In this document: piece by piece, positions 13,042 to 21,358 of the stretch
How positions within the stretch are numbered: the stretch's first letter is position 1
How the letters are laid out: each line of letters starts with the position of its first letter
NCBI GenBank assembly: GCA_043764015.1
Contig: JAYUKY010000119.1
Span: forward strand, 1 to 28,328
Direction of reading: 5' to 3'
DNA: 28,328 nucleotides
Source: JANYGM01 sp043764015
Lineage (GTDB): Bacteria; Bacteroidota; Bacteroidia; Cytophagales; Thermonemataceae
Position numbers and translations under genes: made by a program
The notes under the pieces: model-generated
The model's database searches: none
Told to the model about the DNA's origin: nothing
What the model saw: the letters and a program-made list of their open reading frames with translations, nothing else

Positions 13042-14247
13042 ATGAAGCGTATTCGTTATTTTATTTTTTTGAGGGACGTTTTAATAATGGCTTGTACGGC
13101 TTTTGGAGGTCCACAGGCTCATTTCGCCATTTTTCTGAAAGAATTTGTTGAAAAAAGGGCTTATATTACTCACGAGCAACTCATAGAACTTACGGCACTT
13201 TGTACGCTTTTGCCTGGTCCTACTTCCACGCAAACCATCACGGCTATTGGCTACAAAGTTGGTGGTGCGTCTTTGGCTTACTTGACGCTTTTGGTGTGGA
13301 TTTTGCCTAGTGTGTGCGTGATGACACTTGCTGGCGTAGGCGTAAATTATTTGTTAGAAAACAACATTTCTCTTAATTTTGCTCGTTATATGTCACCTAT
13401 TGCGGTGGGTTTTGTAGCGTATGCCAGCTTGCAATTTGTGCAAAAAGTCATCAAAACGAGAACTGCTTTTTTGCTGATGCTGGTTGCTGGTTGTGTGGCG
13501 TTTGTATTCCATAAACCTTGGATTTTTCCTATAATTATTGTACTTGGTGGCGCAATTACGACCCTAAAATTTAGGAAATATCCACGACAAAAAGACAAAA
13601 ATATCCAAATAAAATGGCGAAATCTAACTTATTTTATTTTAATTTTTGTCATTGTTGGTGTGCTTAGCGAAGCCACAAGGCAGTTTTCTTTTGGTTTGCC
13701 TTTCCGTTTGGCAGAAAATTTTTACCGTACAGGTACACTTATTTTTGGCGGTGGTCAAGTGCTTATTCCATTGATGCTCACAGAGTTTGTGCAGGTCAAA
13801 AAGTTAGTTTCCATTGAAGAGTTTTCGTCTGGGTACGCTTTTAGTCAGCTTGTGCCTGGTCCCACGTTTTCGTTTGCGGTTTTTATTGGTGCGTTGTGTA
13901 TGCGTGAATATGGCATTTTAGGCGAGATTATGGGCGGTTTGATTGCAGCTTTTGGGGTGTTTTTGCCAGGAACTTTGCTTATTTTTTTTGTGATACAATT
14001 TTGGGACGAACTGAAAAAATACCGTATAGTGCGGGCTTCATTAGAAGGCATCAATGCGGCAAGTGCAGGGCTTGTGGTAGCGGGTTTTGCGCTGATGCTT
14101 TTGGCAAGTTATCAAAGTATTTTATCAATAAATATGTTATTTCTGAATATAGGAATAGTTATTGTTACTTTTTTATTATTACAATTCACCAAAATACCGC
14201 CTCCTGTGCTTATTTTGATAGGTTTTTTGGGAGGAATTATTTTTTGA
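13042..14247 (+). CDS. chrA: Chromate transporter family protein (long-chain ChrA)
   Basis: A 401-residue inner-membrane protein of the CHR family, whose characterised members export chromate. It is the two-domain form: each half carries the family motifs, FGGPQAHFAIF (about residue 22) and LLPGPTSTQ (about 57) in the first, FGGGQVLIPLM (about 234) and LVPGPTFSF (about 270) in the second. About ten membrane spans are apparent and a basic linker (RKYPRQKDKN, near 180) divides the halves. The start is fixed by the heptad array that ends at the ATG. Gene-neighbour context (no chrB or other metal resistance gene) does not confirm chromate as substrate, and many environmental CHR proteins are untested. 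Confidence 0.88.
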   Translation: MKRIRYFIFLRDVLIMACTAFGGPQAHFAIFLKEFVEKRAYITHEQLIELTALCTLLPGPTSTQTITAIGYKVGGASLAYLTLLVWILPSVCVMTLAGVGVNYLLENNISLNFARYMSPIAVGFVAYASLQFVQKVIKTRTAFLLMLVAGCVAFVFHKPWIFPIIIVLGGAITTLKFRKYPRQKDKNIQIKWRNLTYFILIFVIVGVLSEATRQFSFGLPFRLAENFYRTGTLIFGGGQVLIPLMLTEFVQVKKLVSIEEFSSGYAFSQLVPGPTFSFAVFIGALCMREYGILGEIMGGLIAAFGVFLPGTLLIFFVIQFWDELKKYRIVRASLEGINAASAGLVVAGFALMLLASYQSILSINMLFLNIGIVIVTFLLLQFTKIPPPVLILIGFLGGIIF

Positions 14248-14290
14248 TAAAAAATTATCCTAAAAAATCAAACAAAAATATAAGACAAAT

Positions 14291-14320
14291 ATTGAAATTA
14301 CTAAATAAAGTGTAAATTTG
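14291..14320 (+). promoter_or_regulatory. Probable lpxA promoter
   Basis: ATTG (14291-14294), 18 bases, then TAAATTTG (14313-14320) fits TTTG / TAnnTTTG with one mismatch. The predicted leader to the ATG at 14359 is about 32 bases. Confidence 0.5.
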
Positions 14321-14358
14321 CATATTTTAAGGGCTTTTTTGAAATAGACATCAACTGA

Positions 14359-15168
14359 ATGAAATTTGTAGATATACACCCAGACGCAAAAATTGGTAAT
14401 AATGTTACAATAGGCTCATTTACGAGCATTGCGCAAGACGTAGAAATTGGCGACAACACTTGGATAGCACCCAACGCAACCATTATGGACGGCGCACGCA
14501 TTGGCAAAAATTGCCGTATCTTCTCTGGTGCGGTCATTTCTGCCATTCCGCAAGATTTGAAATTTGAAGGTGAAATAACTTTTACAGAAATAGGCGACAA
14601 CACCACCATAAGGGAGTGCGTAACCATCAATAGAGGCACAAAAGACCGCTGGAAAACAGTTATAGGTAATAACTGTCTAATTATGGCTTACGTACACGTA
14701 GCACACGACTGCGTGATTGGCAATAATTGTATCTTAGTAAATAGCGTTCAACTTGCTGGACACGTAGAAATTGGAGAATTTGCTATTTTGGGCGGACTTT
14801 CTGCAGCACATCAATTCACCAAAATTGGCGCACACGCTATGGTTTCTGGTGGCTCTCTTATCAGAAAAGACGTGCCTCCGTTCACCAAAGTAGCACGTGA
14901 GCCACTTTCGTATGTAGGAATTAATAATTTGGGTTTGCGCAGACGTGGCTTTACGGGTACGCAAATGGCTAATATCCAAGAAATGTATAGAATTTTGTTT
15001 CAGCAAAATCATAATTTTTCTATTGCACTAGAAATGATAAATAATAATTTTGAGGAAAGCCCAGAAAAAATGATTATTACAGATTTTTTGAAGGCATCTA
15101 AACGTGGCATTATCAAGGGAATATCCAAAAAAGGCACAAACACAGCAGAAGAAGAATTTACTTTGTAA
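14359..15168 (+). CDS. lpxA: Acyl-ACP--UDP-N-acetylglucosamine O-acyltransferase
   Basis: The enzyme transfers a 3-hydroxyacyl chain from acyl carrier protein to UDP-GlcNAc, the first committed step of lipid A synthesis in the cytosol. The 269-residue protein shows the left-handed beta-helix of hexapeptide repeats (about 1-180, for example IGNNVTIGSF, IGDNTWIAPN) and a helical C-terminus (about 185-269). The catalytic His of E. coli LpxA (His125) corresponds to His116 in VHVAHDC. GGLSAAHQFTKIGAHAMVSG and DVPPFTKV are standard LpxA segments. The usual lpxD/lpxC-fabZ neighbours are absent. A dioxygenase gene follows after 4 bases and is probably co-transcribed. Confidence 0.95.
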   Translation: MKFVDIHPDAKIGNNVTIGSFTSIAQDVEIGDNTWIAPNATIMDGARIGKNCRIFSGAVISAIPQDLKFEGEITFTEIGDNTTIRECVTINRGTKDRWKTVIGNNCLIMAYVHVAHDCVIGNNCILVNSVQLAGHVEIGEFAILGGLSAAHQFTKIGAHAMVSGGSLIRKDVPPFTKVAREPLSYVGINNLGLRRRGFTGTQMANIQEMYRILFQQNHNFSIALEMINNNFEESPEKMIITDFLKASKRGIIKGISKKGTNTAEEEFTL

Positions 15169-15172
15169 TCAA

Positions 15173-15886
15173 ATGAATTCTAAAGAACAATTATCAGAAA
15201 ATGGTTTTGCAATTATTGAGCAAATATTTTCTCAAAATGAAATAGAAAAAATTTTACAAGAAATTGAGATTTATAGTGAAAATAATAGCACAAACAATGA
15301 TTTTTTTGCAGTAAGATGCTTTTTATTAGAAATCCCAACGCTCAAAAATACTCTTCTAAACGAAAAAATAATAAGTTTACTTTCTGTTTTTGGTGAAAAT
15401 TATAAAATAGTAAAAGCTATTTATTTTGACAAACCCAAAACTGCTAATTGGCTCGTAAATTGGCATCAAGATTTAACTATTTCTGTAAAAGAAAAGTTTG
15501 AAACAGAGGGTTTTAGTAAGTGGTTGCCAAAAAATGATAATTATAAGAATAATTATTTTTCAGTACAGCCAACTCAAAAATATTCTGATAATCTCTTGAC
15601 TATCAGAATACATCTTGATGATTGCACCAAAGAAAATGGGGCATTGCGAGTAATCCCTAAAACGCATAAAATCATACAAAATAGCAAAGACTTTCCTGCT
15701 GATTATTTGGTCAAATTTGCCCAAAATGAGCAAATTTGTGAAGTAAAAAAAGGTGGGGTTTTACTTATGAAACCGCTTATTTTGCATAGCTCAAAACGCA
15801 CAGAAAACCATCAAAAAAGACGAGTTATTCACTTAGAATTCAGCAACTTAGCACTTCCAAAACCTCTTATTTGGGCAGAATTATAA
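15173..15886 (+). CDS. PhyH-type Fe(II)/2-oxoglutarate dioxygenase
   Basis: A 237-residue member of the phytanoyl-CoA dioxygenase family, which hydroxylates small molecules or lipids using Fe(II), O2 and 2-oxoglutarate. The facial triad can be read as His98 and Asp100 (WHQDLT) with His205 (LILHSS), and Arg216 or Arg217 (KRRVIHLEF) would hold 2-oxoglutarate. GALRVIPKTHK (157-167) is the typical strand before the distal His. The ATG at 15173 was chosen; the frame is open further back into lpxA but those codons belong to lpxA. Spacing of 4 bases makes co-expression with lpxA likely, so the substrate might be a lipid or sugar of the envelope. That is inference, since lipid A hydroxylase LpxO belongs to another dioxygenase branch. 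Confidence 0.82.
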   Translation: MNSKEQLSENGFAIIEQIFSQNEIEKILQEIEIYSENNSTNNDFFAVRCFLLEIPTLKNTLLNEKIISLLSVFGENYKIVKAIYFDKPKTANWLVNWHQDLTISVKEKFETEGFSKWLPKNDNYKNNYFSVQPTQKYSDNLLTIRIHLDDCTKENGALRVIPKTHKIIQNSKDFPADYLVKFAQNEQICEVKKGGVLLMKPLILHSSKRTENHQKRRVIHLEFSNLALPKPLIWAEL

Positions 15887-15889
15887 TTT

Positions 15890-16600
15890 CTAATAACTAT
15901 CTCTATATTTATTAGAAAACATATAAATTGCCTCTTCACGTGTCCAATGGCGTGTTTTTAGAGAAAGTAGAGGTATATTTTCTAATGTTTGCGAAATTTT
16001 CTTTTGGTTTTTCTTTTGGATAAAGTCTGCTAAAAAGCGACAACATTGCGTTGGTTGTCGCATTATTTGCTCTTCTGAAAAACGGACAACGTGCCAGCCT
16101 GCACGCAAAAAAAACATATTTCTATTATTATCAAGCCCTTGATAATGAACAGGGTAGCCGTCAGGCAGAGAGTAAGGCTCGTCTATTTCTATGTCAATAA
16201 AAAAAGGATTATCTTTTTGATTATTTTGATAAATAAAATCAGGAAAATAAAATTTATCTTTAATATTTCCTTTTATATTATTGATAATTAAGGCTTTATC
16301 TGTAGAAATATTATCTCCAAAATATTTTTTTAGATGGTTTTCAAAAAATGCTTCACTTTTGCCTTTGTGCAAGTTTTTTGAAGAAATAGGTTGTTGAATA
16401 TTTTTTATAAATGACTCATATACAAGCGGATACATAGGCATAGTTTTTAGTGTATTCGTTTGTTGTGAAGTTTTTTTTGGAATACTTTTTTTAGATTTTT
16501 TGTCAGAAAAATCATCAGCAAAGAAATCTGGCGGATTTTCCTTAATAATTTTGTAAGCAATAATTACCATCAAAAAAACTAAAATAATACTTATAAACAT
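15890..16600 (-). CDS. Membrane-anchored protein with DUF559-like nuclease domain
   Basis: A 236-residue protein of unknown function. Residues 1-17 form one hydrophobic helix (MFISIILVFLMVIIAYK), followed by a Lys/Ser-rich linker (about 20-55) that should face the cytosol. Residues about 80-195 resemble a small restriction-endonuclease-like fold of the DUF559/Vsr type: a short helical N-part (EAFFENHLKKYFG), PDFIY (strand with the first acidic residue), FFIDIEIDEPY (strand where PD-(D/E)xK enzymes carry E-x-K; here Glu then Asp, no Lys), then DNNRNMFFLRAGWHVVRFSE, the family's typical R...G-W-V-R-F ending. The missing Lys leaves activity uncertain. The start at 16600 excludes a translated heptad repeat. 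It converges on the dioxygenase gene with 3 bases between the stops. Confidence 0.65.
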   Translation of the reverse strand: MFISIILVFLMVIIAYKIIKENPPDFFADDFSDKKSKKSIPKKTSQQTNTLKTMPMYPLVYESFIKNIQQPISSKNLHKGKSEAFFENHLKKYFGDNISTDKALIINNIKGNIKDKFYFPDFIYQNNQKDNPFFIDIEIDEPYSLPDGYPVHYQGLDNNRNMFFLRAGWHVVRFSEEQIMRQPTQCCRFLADFIQKKNQKKISQTLENIPLLSLKTRHWTREEAIYMFSNKYRDSY

Positions 16601-16606
16601 TTTTTT

Positions 16607-16634
16607 GAGGTGTGAAATGTGAGGTGTGAAATGT
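16607..16634 (-). repeat. Heptad array before the nuclease-like gene
   Basis: On the minus strand a 14-base unit made of ACATTTC and ACACCTC is present twice, then six or seven A, then ATG at 16600. The second heptad is nearly the unit before the photolyase gene (ACCTCAC phase). Confidence 0.7.
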
Positions 16635-16645
16635 TTTTTTACCAC

Positions 16646-16681
16646 AAAAAACCTTTCTATTTTGATGTAGAAAGGTTTTTT
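16646..16681. terminator. Bidirectional rho-independent terminator
   Basis: AAAAAACCTTTCTA (16646-16659) pairs exactly with 16668-16681 across an 8-base loop, with A-run and T-run on either side. On the minus strand it follows sucC and precedes the nuclease-like gene. Confidence 0.8.
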
Positions 16682-16705
16682 ATTTGAAATTATTTGTATT
16701 TAATT

Positions 16706-16733
16706 CTCGTACTTCCAACTTCAAACCTCGTAC
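16706..16733. repeat. Heptad array abutting the sucC stop codon
   Basis: Four 7-base units (CTCGTAC, TTCCAAC, TTCAAAC, CTCGTAC) run up to the stop codon of sucC at 16734. Here the array is downstream of a gene and not in a leader. Confidence 0.65.
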
Positions 16734-17927
16734 TTAGTTTGCTAGTACTTGTTTAATTCTTTCTGCTGCATCTTTCAAAACTACTGCTGAAACAACTTTT
16801 AAACCACTTTCATCAATTATTTTTGCGCCTTCTGCTGCATTAGTGCCTTGCAAACGCACAATAATAGGAATATTGATGTCGCCAATCTTTTTATATGCCT
16901 CCACAACGCCATTTGCCACTCTGTCGCAACGCACAATTCCACCAAAAATATTGATAAGAATAGCCTTTACGTTAGGGTCTTTGAGGATAATTCTAAAACC
17001 AGCTTCAACCGTTTGGGCGTTTGCTCCACCTCCCACGTCCAAGAAATTAGCAGGCTCACCACCTGAAAGTTTGATAATATCCATTGTTGCCATAGCAAGA
17101 CCTGCGCCATTCACCATACAACCAACATTTCCATCAAGTTTAACGTAGTTTAGCTCATTTTGACTAGCTTCCACTTCCAATGGGTCTTCTTCCGTAATAT
17201 CACGCAAAGCAGCCAAATCTGGGTGTCTGAAAAGTGCATTATCATCAATATTTACCTTGCCATCAACCGCCAAAATCTTGTTATCAGACGTTTTTAAAAC
17301 AGGGTTTATTTCAAACATAGATGCGTCTGTGTCCAAATAAGCCATATAAAGCGACTTAATAAAAGCCACCATTTCTTTAAAAGCGTTGCCATCTAGTCCG
17401 AGTGCAAAAGCTAATTTTCTTGCTTGAAAATCTCTAAGCCCCACACGAGTATCAATAAATTCTTTGATAATCTTCTCTGGGTGATGTTCTGCCACCTCTT
17501 CAATGTCCATTCCGCCTTCTGTGCTGGCAATAATGACGTTTTGTCCGCTTGCTCTATCCAGCAAAATAGACATATAAAATTCTTTTATGTCCGACTCACC
17601 AGGATAATAAACGTCTTGCGCTATCAAAACTTTGTTTACTTTTTTGCCTTCTGCGCCTGTTTGGGGCGTGATAAGTTGCATTCCTATGATATTTTTGGAG
17701 ATTTCTCTCACTTCATCATAATTTTTAGCAAGTTTTACGCCGCCACCTTTACCTCGCCCTCCAGCGTGGATTTGGGCTTTGATAACAAACCAAGTGCTAC
17801 CTGTAAGGGCATTGACCTGACGAGCTGCGGCTACGGCTGCTTCAGGCGTGTCTGCGACAATGCCTTCTTGCGTTCTTACACCGTATTTTTTCAGAATGTC
17901 TTTTGCCTGATATTCGTGTATGTTCAT
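16734..17927 (-). CDS. sucC: Succinate--CoA ligase (ADP-forming), beta subunit
   Basis: The beta subunit of the TCA-cycle enzyme that makes ATP or GTP from succinyl-CoA. The 397-residue protein starts with the standard MNIHEYQAKDILKKYGV and has an ATP-grasp domain (about 1-240) with KAQIHAGGRGKGGGVKL (50-66) and EINPV (about 208), and a C-terminal CoA-ligase domain with FLDVGGGANAQTVEAGF and ILINIFGGIVRCDRVANG, the power-helix and phosphate-binding region. The alpha subunit gene sucD is not adjacent, as is common in Bacteroidota. No clear TAnnTTTG promoter was found upstream (17928-18000). Confidence 0.97.
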   Translation of the reverse strand: MNIHEYQAKDILKKYGVRTQEGIVADTPEAAVAAARQVNALTGSTWFVIKAQIHAGGRGKGGGVKLAKNYDEVREISKNIIGMQLITPQTGAEGKKVNKVLIAQDVYYPGESDIKEFYMSILLDRASGQNVIIASTEGGMDIEEVAEHHPEKIIKEFIDTRVGLRDFQARKLAFALGLDGNAFKEMVAFIKSLYMAYLDTDASMFEINPVLKTSDNKILAVDGKVNIDDNALFRHPDLAALRDITEEDPLEVEASQNELNYVKLDGNVGCMVNGAGLAMATMDIIKLSGGEPANFLDVGGGANAQTVEAGFRIILKDPNVKAILINIFGGIVRCDRVANGVVEAYKKIGDINIPIIVRLQGTNAAEGAKIIDESGLKVVSAVVLKDAAERIKQVLAN

Positions 17928-18034
17928 ATATGATAATTAGATAAAATGATGCAGCAATTTAATAGAAAAATTTAGATAAATACAGAATAATTTGCTTTAT
18001 TTTGATTTTTTTTTAATTTCCCTTTGATTTTCTT

Positions 18035-18042
18035 TATATTTG
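18035..18042 (+). promoter_or_regulatory. -7 element before the esterase-like gene
   Basis: TATATTTG matches TAnnTTTG, but only a T-rich stretch, no TTTG, lies at the expected distance upstream. The leader to the ATG at 18070 would be about 20 bases. Confidence 0.35.
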
Positions 18043-18069
18043 TGAAAGAATAAACTAAAAATACTCAAA

Positions 18070-19305
18070 ATGAAATACTTATTTATGTTAATATTTGCTT
18101 GTTCTTTTTCTATCATAAAAGCACAAAATAAATTAAAACCATTTTTAAACAATAATGCGGTAGCTTTTGAGCAGGACACACTTGATACAAAAACACTAGA
18201 AATACTAAAATCTCATCTTAGAACTGTAGAAATTATAGGTTTGGGCGAACAAACTCATTTTGATGGTATCACCTCTGTTGTGAGAGTTCCATTGGTAAAA
18301 TACCTACATCAACAATGCAATTTTACTTTAATAGCTTTTGAATCAGGATTTTACGAATGTTATAAAAGTTATGAATTGGCGAGAAATGCTAAAAATAAAG
18401 ATGTGGTGCTAATGGAGGGGCTTTTTGGTATTTGGCGAGTAAAAGAAGTTCAGCCATTATTTGAATACATTGCATCTACTTATAAAACTACTAATCCATT
18501 GAAATTTATGGGTTTTGACCACCAATTTTCTGGAAAATTATCAGAAAAGCATTTTATAAATGACTTGAAAAGTTTTATTGAAAAAGAAAAAATATTTGAC
18601 AAAAAACCACAAGATTATGATGTTTTTTTTGAAGAGATAAAAAGTGTTATTCGTTTCTCAAATTATGGTAAAACATATTCAGAAGACAAAAAAAAGCTGA
18701 TAAATAAATATACCCAAACTATTTATCAATTTTTAGATAAAAAAGAAGGCAAAGAATTTGGTGATTATTTTTGGATGATTATTTGTAAAAATATTGATAC
18801 TGAAATTATTCATTATGACAAAGGACAAGAAGATTTACGAGATAAAGTAATGGCTAAAAATCTTAATGAATTAAGAATCCTTTATCCAAATGAAAAAATA
18901 ATACTTTGGGCGGCATCAAGTCATTTAGCTTATAATCAAACGCTTATCAACTATAATATTAAAGATGATGCAGGAATTATGATGGGAGATTATGTAAAAA
19001 AAGAATATAAAGATAAATATTATTTTCTTGGATTTACTTCATATGAAGGAAGATATGGCAAAGGTGTTATAAGTTTCAAAATCAAAACACCCAAAAAAGA
19101 AGATAGTTTTGAGTATAATTTAACACAATTTACAGAAAAAAACGCTTTTATTCCACTAAATATAGCAGATAAAGAACTGAAAAGCACAAATTTTAACGCT
19201 AATTTATTTGGAAACACGTCTCTACAAATGAAATTATTTTCTATTGCAGATGGAATGATTTATATTCGTAAAATGACCAAAGTACACACTATTGATGCAA
19301 AATAA
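18070..19305 (+). CDS. Secreted erythromycin esterase-like protein
   Basis: A 411-residue protein of the erythromycin esterase superfamily (EreA/EreB/succinoglycan-biosynthesis-like). Residues 1-18 are a signal peptide (cleavage at IKA|Q), so it acts outside the cytosol. Family motifs: LGEQTHFDG with Glu60 and His63, AFESGF with Glu91, FMGFDHQ (about 146-152), DLRDKVMAKN (255-264) and LWAASSHLAYN (279-289) with His285. In resistance enzymes the last motif reads WxHNxH; here the first His of that motif is missing while the second remains, so catalysis on macrolides cannot be assumed. The C-terminal 100 residues are less conserved. It stands alone between sucC (divergent) and parE (convergent). 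Confidence 0.8.
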   Translation: MKYLFMLIFACSFSIIKAQNKLKPFLNNNAVAFEQDTLDTKTLEILKSHLRTVEIIGLGEQTHFDGITSVVRVPLVKYLHQQCNFTLIAFESGFYECYKSYELARNAKNKDVVLMEGLFGIWRVKEVQPLFEYIASTYKTTNPLKFMGFDHQFSGKLSEKHFINDLKSFIEKEKIFDKKPQDYDVFFEEIKSVIRFSNYGKTYSEDKKKLINKYTQTIYQFLDKKEGKEFGDYFWMIICKNIDTEIIHYDKGQEDLRDKVMAKNLNELRILYPNEKIILWAASSHLAYNQTLINYNIKDDAGIMMGDYVKKEYKDKYYFLGFTSYEGRYGKGVISFKIKTPKKEDSFEYNLTQFTEKNAFIPLNIADKELKSTNFNANLFGNTSLQMKLFSIADGMIYIRKMTKVHTIDAK

Positions 19306-19318
19306 TACAGAAAATAAT

Positions 19319-19356
19319 AAAAAGTAGTCATTACAACTTGTAAGACTACTTTTTTT
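19319..19356. terminator. Terminator shared by the esterase-like gene and parE
   Basis: AAAAAGTAGTC (19319-19329) pairs with GACTACTTTTT (19344-19354), and the inner TTACAA / TTGTAA extends the stem with one bulged A. It ends in a T-run on the plus strand, begins with an A-run, and lies between two convergent genes. Confidence 0.8.
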
Positions 19357-19368
19357 ATTTACGTTATA

Positions 19369-21249
19369 TTACGCCTCTATCAATTCTGGCTCAATGCGCA
19401 GGTTTTCAATAATAAATTTTTGGCGTTCTGGCGTGTTTTTTCCCATAAAATATTCCAATATTTTAGGAATATTAGTATGTTCTTTCAAAATAATTGGTTC
19501 TAAACGGATATTTTCACCAATAAAATTGGAAAATTCATCAGGAGAAATCTCCCCAAGTCCTTTAAAACGTGTTATTTCAGGGTTTGTACCTAATTGTTTG
19601 ATAGCTCGTTGTCTTTCTTGGTCTGTATAACAATAAACAGTTTTTTGTTTGTTTCTTACCCTAAAAAGTGGTGTATCAAGCACATACAAATGCCCATTAC
19701 GTGCCAAATCAGGGAAAAACTGCAAGAAAAATGTCATCAAAAGTAGCCTAATGTGCATTCCGTCCACATCTGCATCTGTTGCAATTACAATTTTATTGTA
19801 GCGCAAACCTTCCATCCCATCTTCAATATTGAGGGCGTGCTGCAAAAGGTTAAATTCTTCATTTTCATAAACTACTTTTTTGGTCATATCAAAGCAGTTG
19901 AGCGGTTTTCCACGTAAAGAAAAAACGGCTTGCGTTTGCACATCACGAGCTTTTGTAATAGAACCACTTGCAGAATCTCCTTCCGTAATAAACAAAGTTG
20001 TATCAAAATGACGTTCATTTTTGACATCTTCCAGATGCACACGACAATCACGCAGTTTTTTGTTGTGCAAATTAGCTTTTTTTGCTCTGTCATTAGCCAA
20101 TTTTTTGATGCCTGCAATGTCTTTTCTTTCTCTTTCAGACTGCAAAATACGCTTTAAAAGTGCATCAGCCGTTGTTGGGTTTTTATGCAAAAAATCATCA
20201 AGATTTTTCTTTACAAAATCATTGATAAAAGAGCGTACCGTAACCATAGCAGGCGCACCTGCTATGTTTGCGCTGTCTGGGGTCATTCCAATAGAGCCTA
20301 ATTTGGTTTTAGTTTGCGACTCAAAAACAGGCTCTTGCACCCGCAAACTAATTGCGCCAATAATGGAAGCCCTGATATCAGCTGCCTCAAAATCCTTCTT
20401 AAAAAACTCTCTCACAGTCTTCACAAGTGCCTCACGAGTGGCTGCAAGGTGTGTACCGCCTTGTGTGGTATATTGCCCATTGACAAATGAATAATATTCT
20501 TCCCCATATTGGCTACCGTGAGAAATAGCGAGTTCTATGTCTTCTCCTTTAAGATGCACGATAGGATAACGCAAACTTTCTACGTCAGTTTTACGCTCCA
20601 AAAGGTCAAAAAGCCCATTTTTAGAAAAATATTCTTGCTTATTGAACATTATTTTTAGTCCAGCATTCAAAAAAGCATAATTCCAAATTTGGTCTTCCAA
20701 AAATTGCGGAATAAAATTATAGTTCTTAAAAATGGTATTATCTGGCTCAAAAGTAACAATAGTGCCATTTTTGGCAGATGTTTTTTCAACTGGATAATCA
20801 TTTATGAGTTTTCCTTGTTCAAATTCAGCAATTTTTGTTTCTCCGTCTCTGATAGATTGTACCTTGAAATAGCTTGAAAGGGCATTTACGGCTTTTGTAC
20901 CTACACCATTAAGTCCTACAGATTTTTGAAAAACGCTAGAATCATACTTTCCACCTGTATTTATCTTAGAAACACAATCAATGACTTTTCCAAGCGGAAT
21001 ACCACGCCCATAATCACGTATTGTAACTCTTTGATTAGTAACAGTTATTTCAATTTGTTTGCCGTGTCCCATCACGTATTCATCTATGCAATTATCCATT
21101 ATCTCTTTCACCAAGACATAAATACCGTCATCTTGTGCAGAGCCATCACCTAGTTTACCTATGTACATACCAGGGCGCAAGCGTATATGTTCACGAGGTT
21201 CTAAGGATTTTATACTATCTTCATTATAATTATTGGGTTCTTGTGCCAT
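19369..21249 (-). CDS. parE: DNA topoisomerase IV subunit B
   Basis: The ATPase subunit of topoisomerase IV, which separates linked daughter chromosomes. The 626-residue protein has the GHKL ATPase (EIMDNCIDE about 49-57, DYGRGIPLGK, GLNGVGTKAVNALS), the transducer domain, and the TOPRIM domain with EGDSASG (about 423) and DADVDGMHI (about 490). The N-terminus SLEPREHIRLRPGMYIGKLG and the short insert-free C-terminal part match Bacteroidota ParE and not GyrB, which would read RKRPAMYIGD. The start MAQEPNN was taken at 21249. parC, often directly downstream of parE in related genomes, is missing here because a convergent gene occupies that side. Confidence 0.93.
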   Translation of the reverse strand: MAQEPNNYNEDSIKSLEPREHIRLRPGMYIGKLGDGSAQDDGIYVLVKEIMDNCIDEYVMGHGKQIEITVTNQRVTIRDYGRGIPLGKVIDCVSKINTGGKYDSSVFQKSVGLNGVGTKAVNALSSYFKVQSIRDGETKIAEFEQGKLINDYPVEKTSAKNGTIVTFEPDNTIFKNYNFIPQFLEDQIWNYAFLNAGLKIMFNKQEYFSKNGLFDLLERKTDVESLRYPIVHLKGEDIELAISHGSQYGEEYYSFVNGQYTTQGGTHLAATREALVKTVREFFKKDFEAADIRASIIGAISLRVQEPVFESQTKTKLGSIGMTPDSANIAGAPAMVTVRSFINDFVKKNLDDFLHKNPTTADALLKRILQSERERKDIAGIKKLANDRAKKANLHNKKLRDCRVHLEDVKNERHFDTTLFITEGDSASGSITKARDVQTQAVFSLRGKPLNCFDMTKKVVYENEEFNLLQHALNIEDGMEGLRYNKIVIATDADVDGMHIRLLLMTFFLQFFPDLARNGHLYVLDTPLFRVRNKQKTVYCYTDQERQRAIKQLGTNPEITRFKGLGEISPDEFSNFIGENIRLEPIILKEHTNIPKILEYFMGKNTPERQKFIIENLRIEPELIEA

Positions 21250-21298
21250 TTTAGGTGTTTTTTTGATATTTTTCTAGAGATTTCTAATATTATTTTTG

Positions 21299-21306
21299 CA
21301 AAACTA
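21299..21306 (-). promoter_or_regulatory. -7 element before parE
   Basis: On the minus strand the bases read TAGTTTTG, an exact TAnnTTTG match about 50 bases upstream of the parE start. No TTTG was seen at the usual -33 distance. Confidence 0.35.
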
Positions 21307-21358
21307 ATGCTGTTGTCCGTAAGATTTTTGAGGAGAAAGAAGAAATATTTTGATTTTT

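Noticed and set aside
16601..16645. Longer starts that include the leader repeats (nuclease-like gene, photolyase-like gene, ACMSD gene, comA)
   Set aside because: The additional residues are translations of the heptads (for example HFTPHISH), and the family N-termini match the later ATG.
19369..21249. Gyrase subunit B in place of ParE
   Set aside because: The N-terminal HIRLRPGMYIGKLGDGSAQD stretch and the absence of the GyrB C-terminal insert fit Bacteroidota ParE better.
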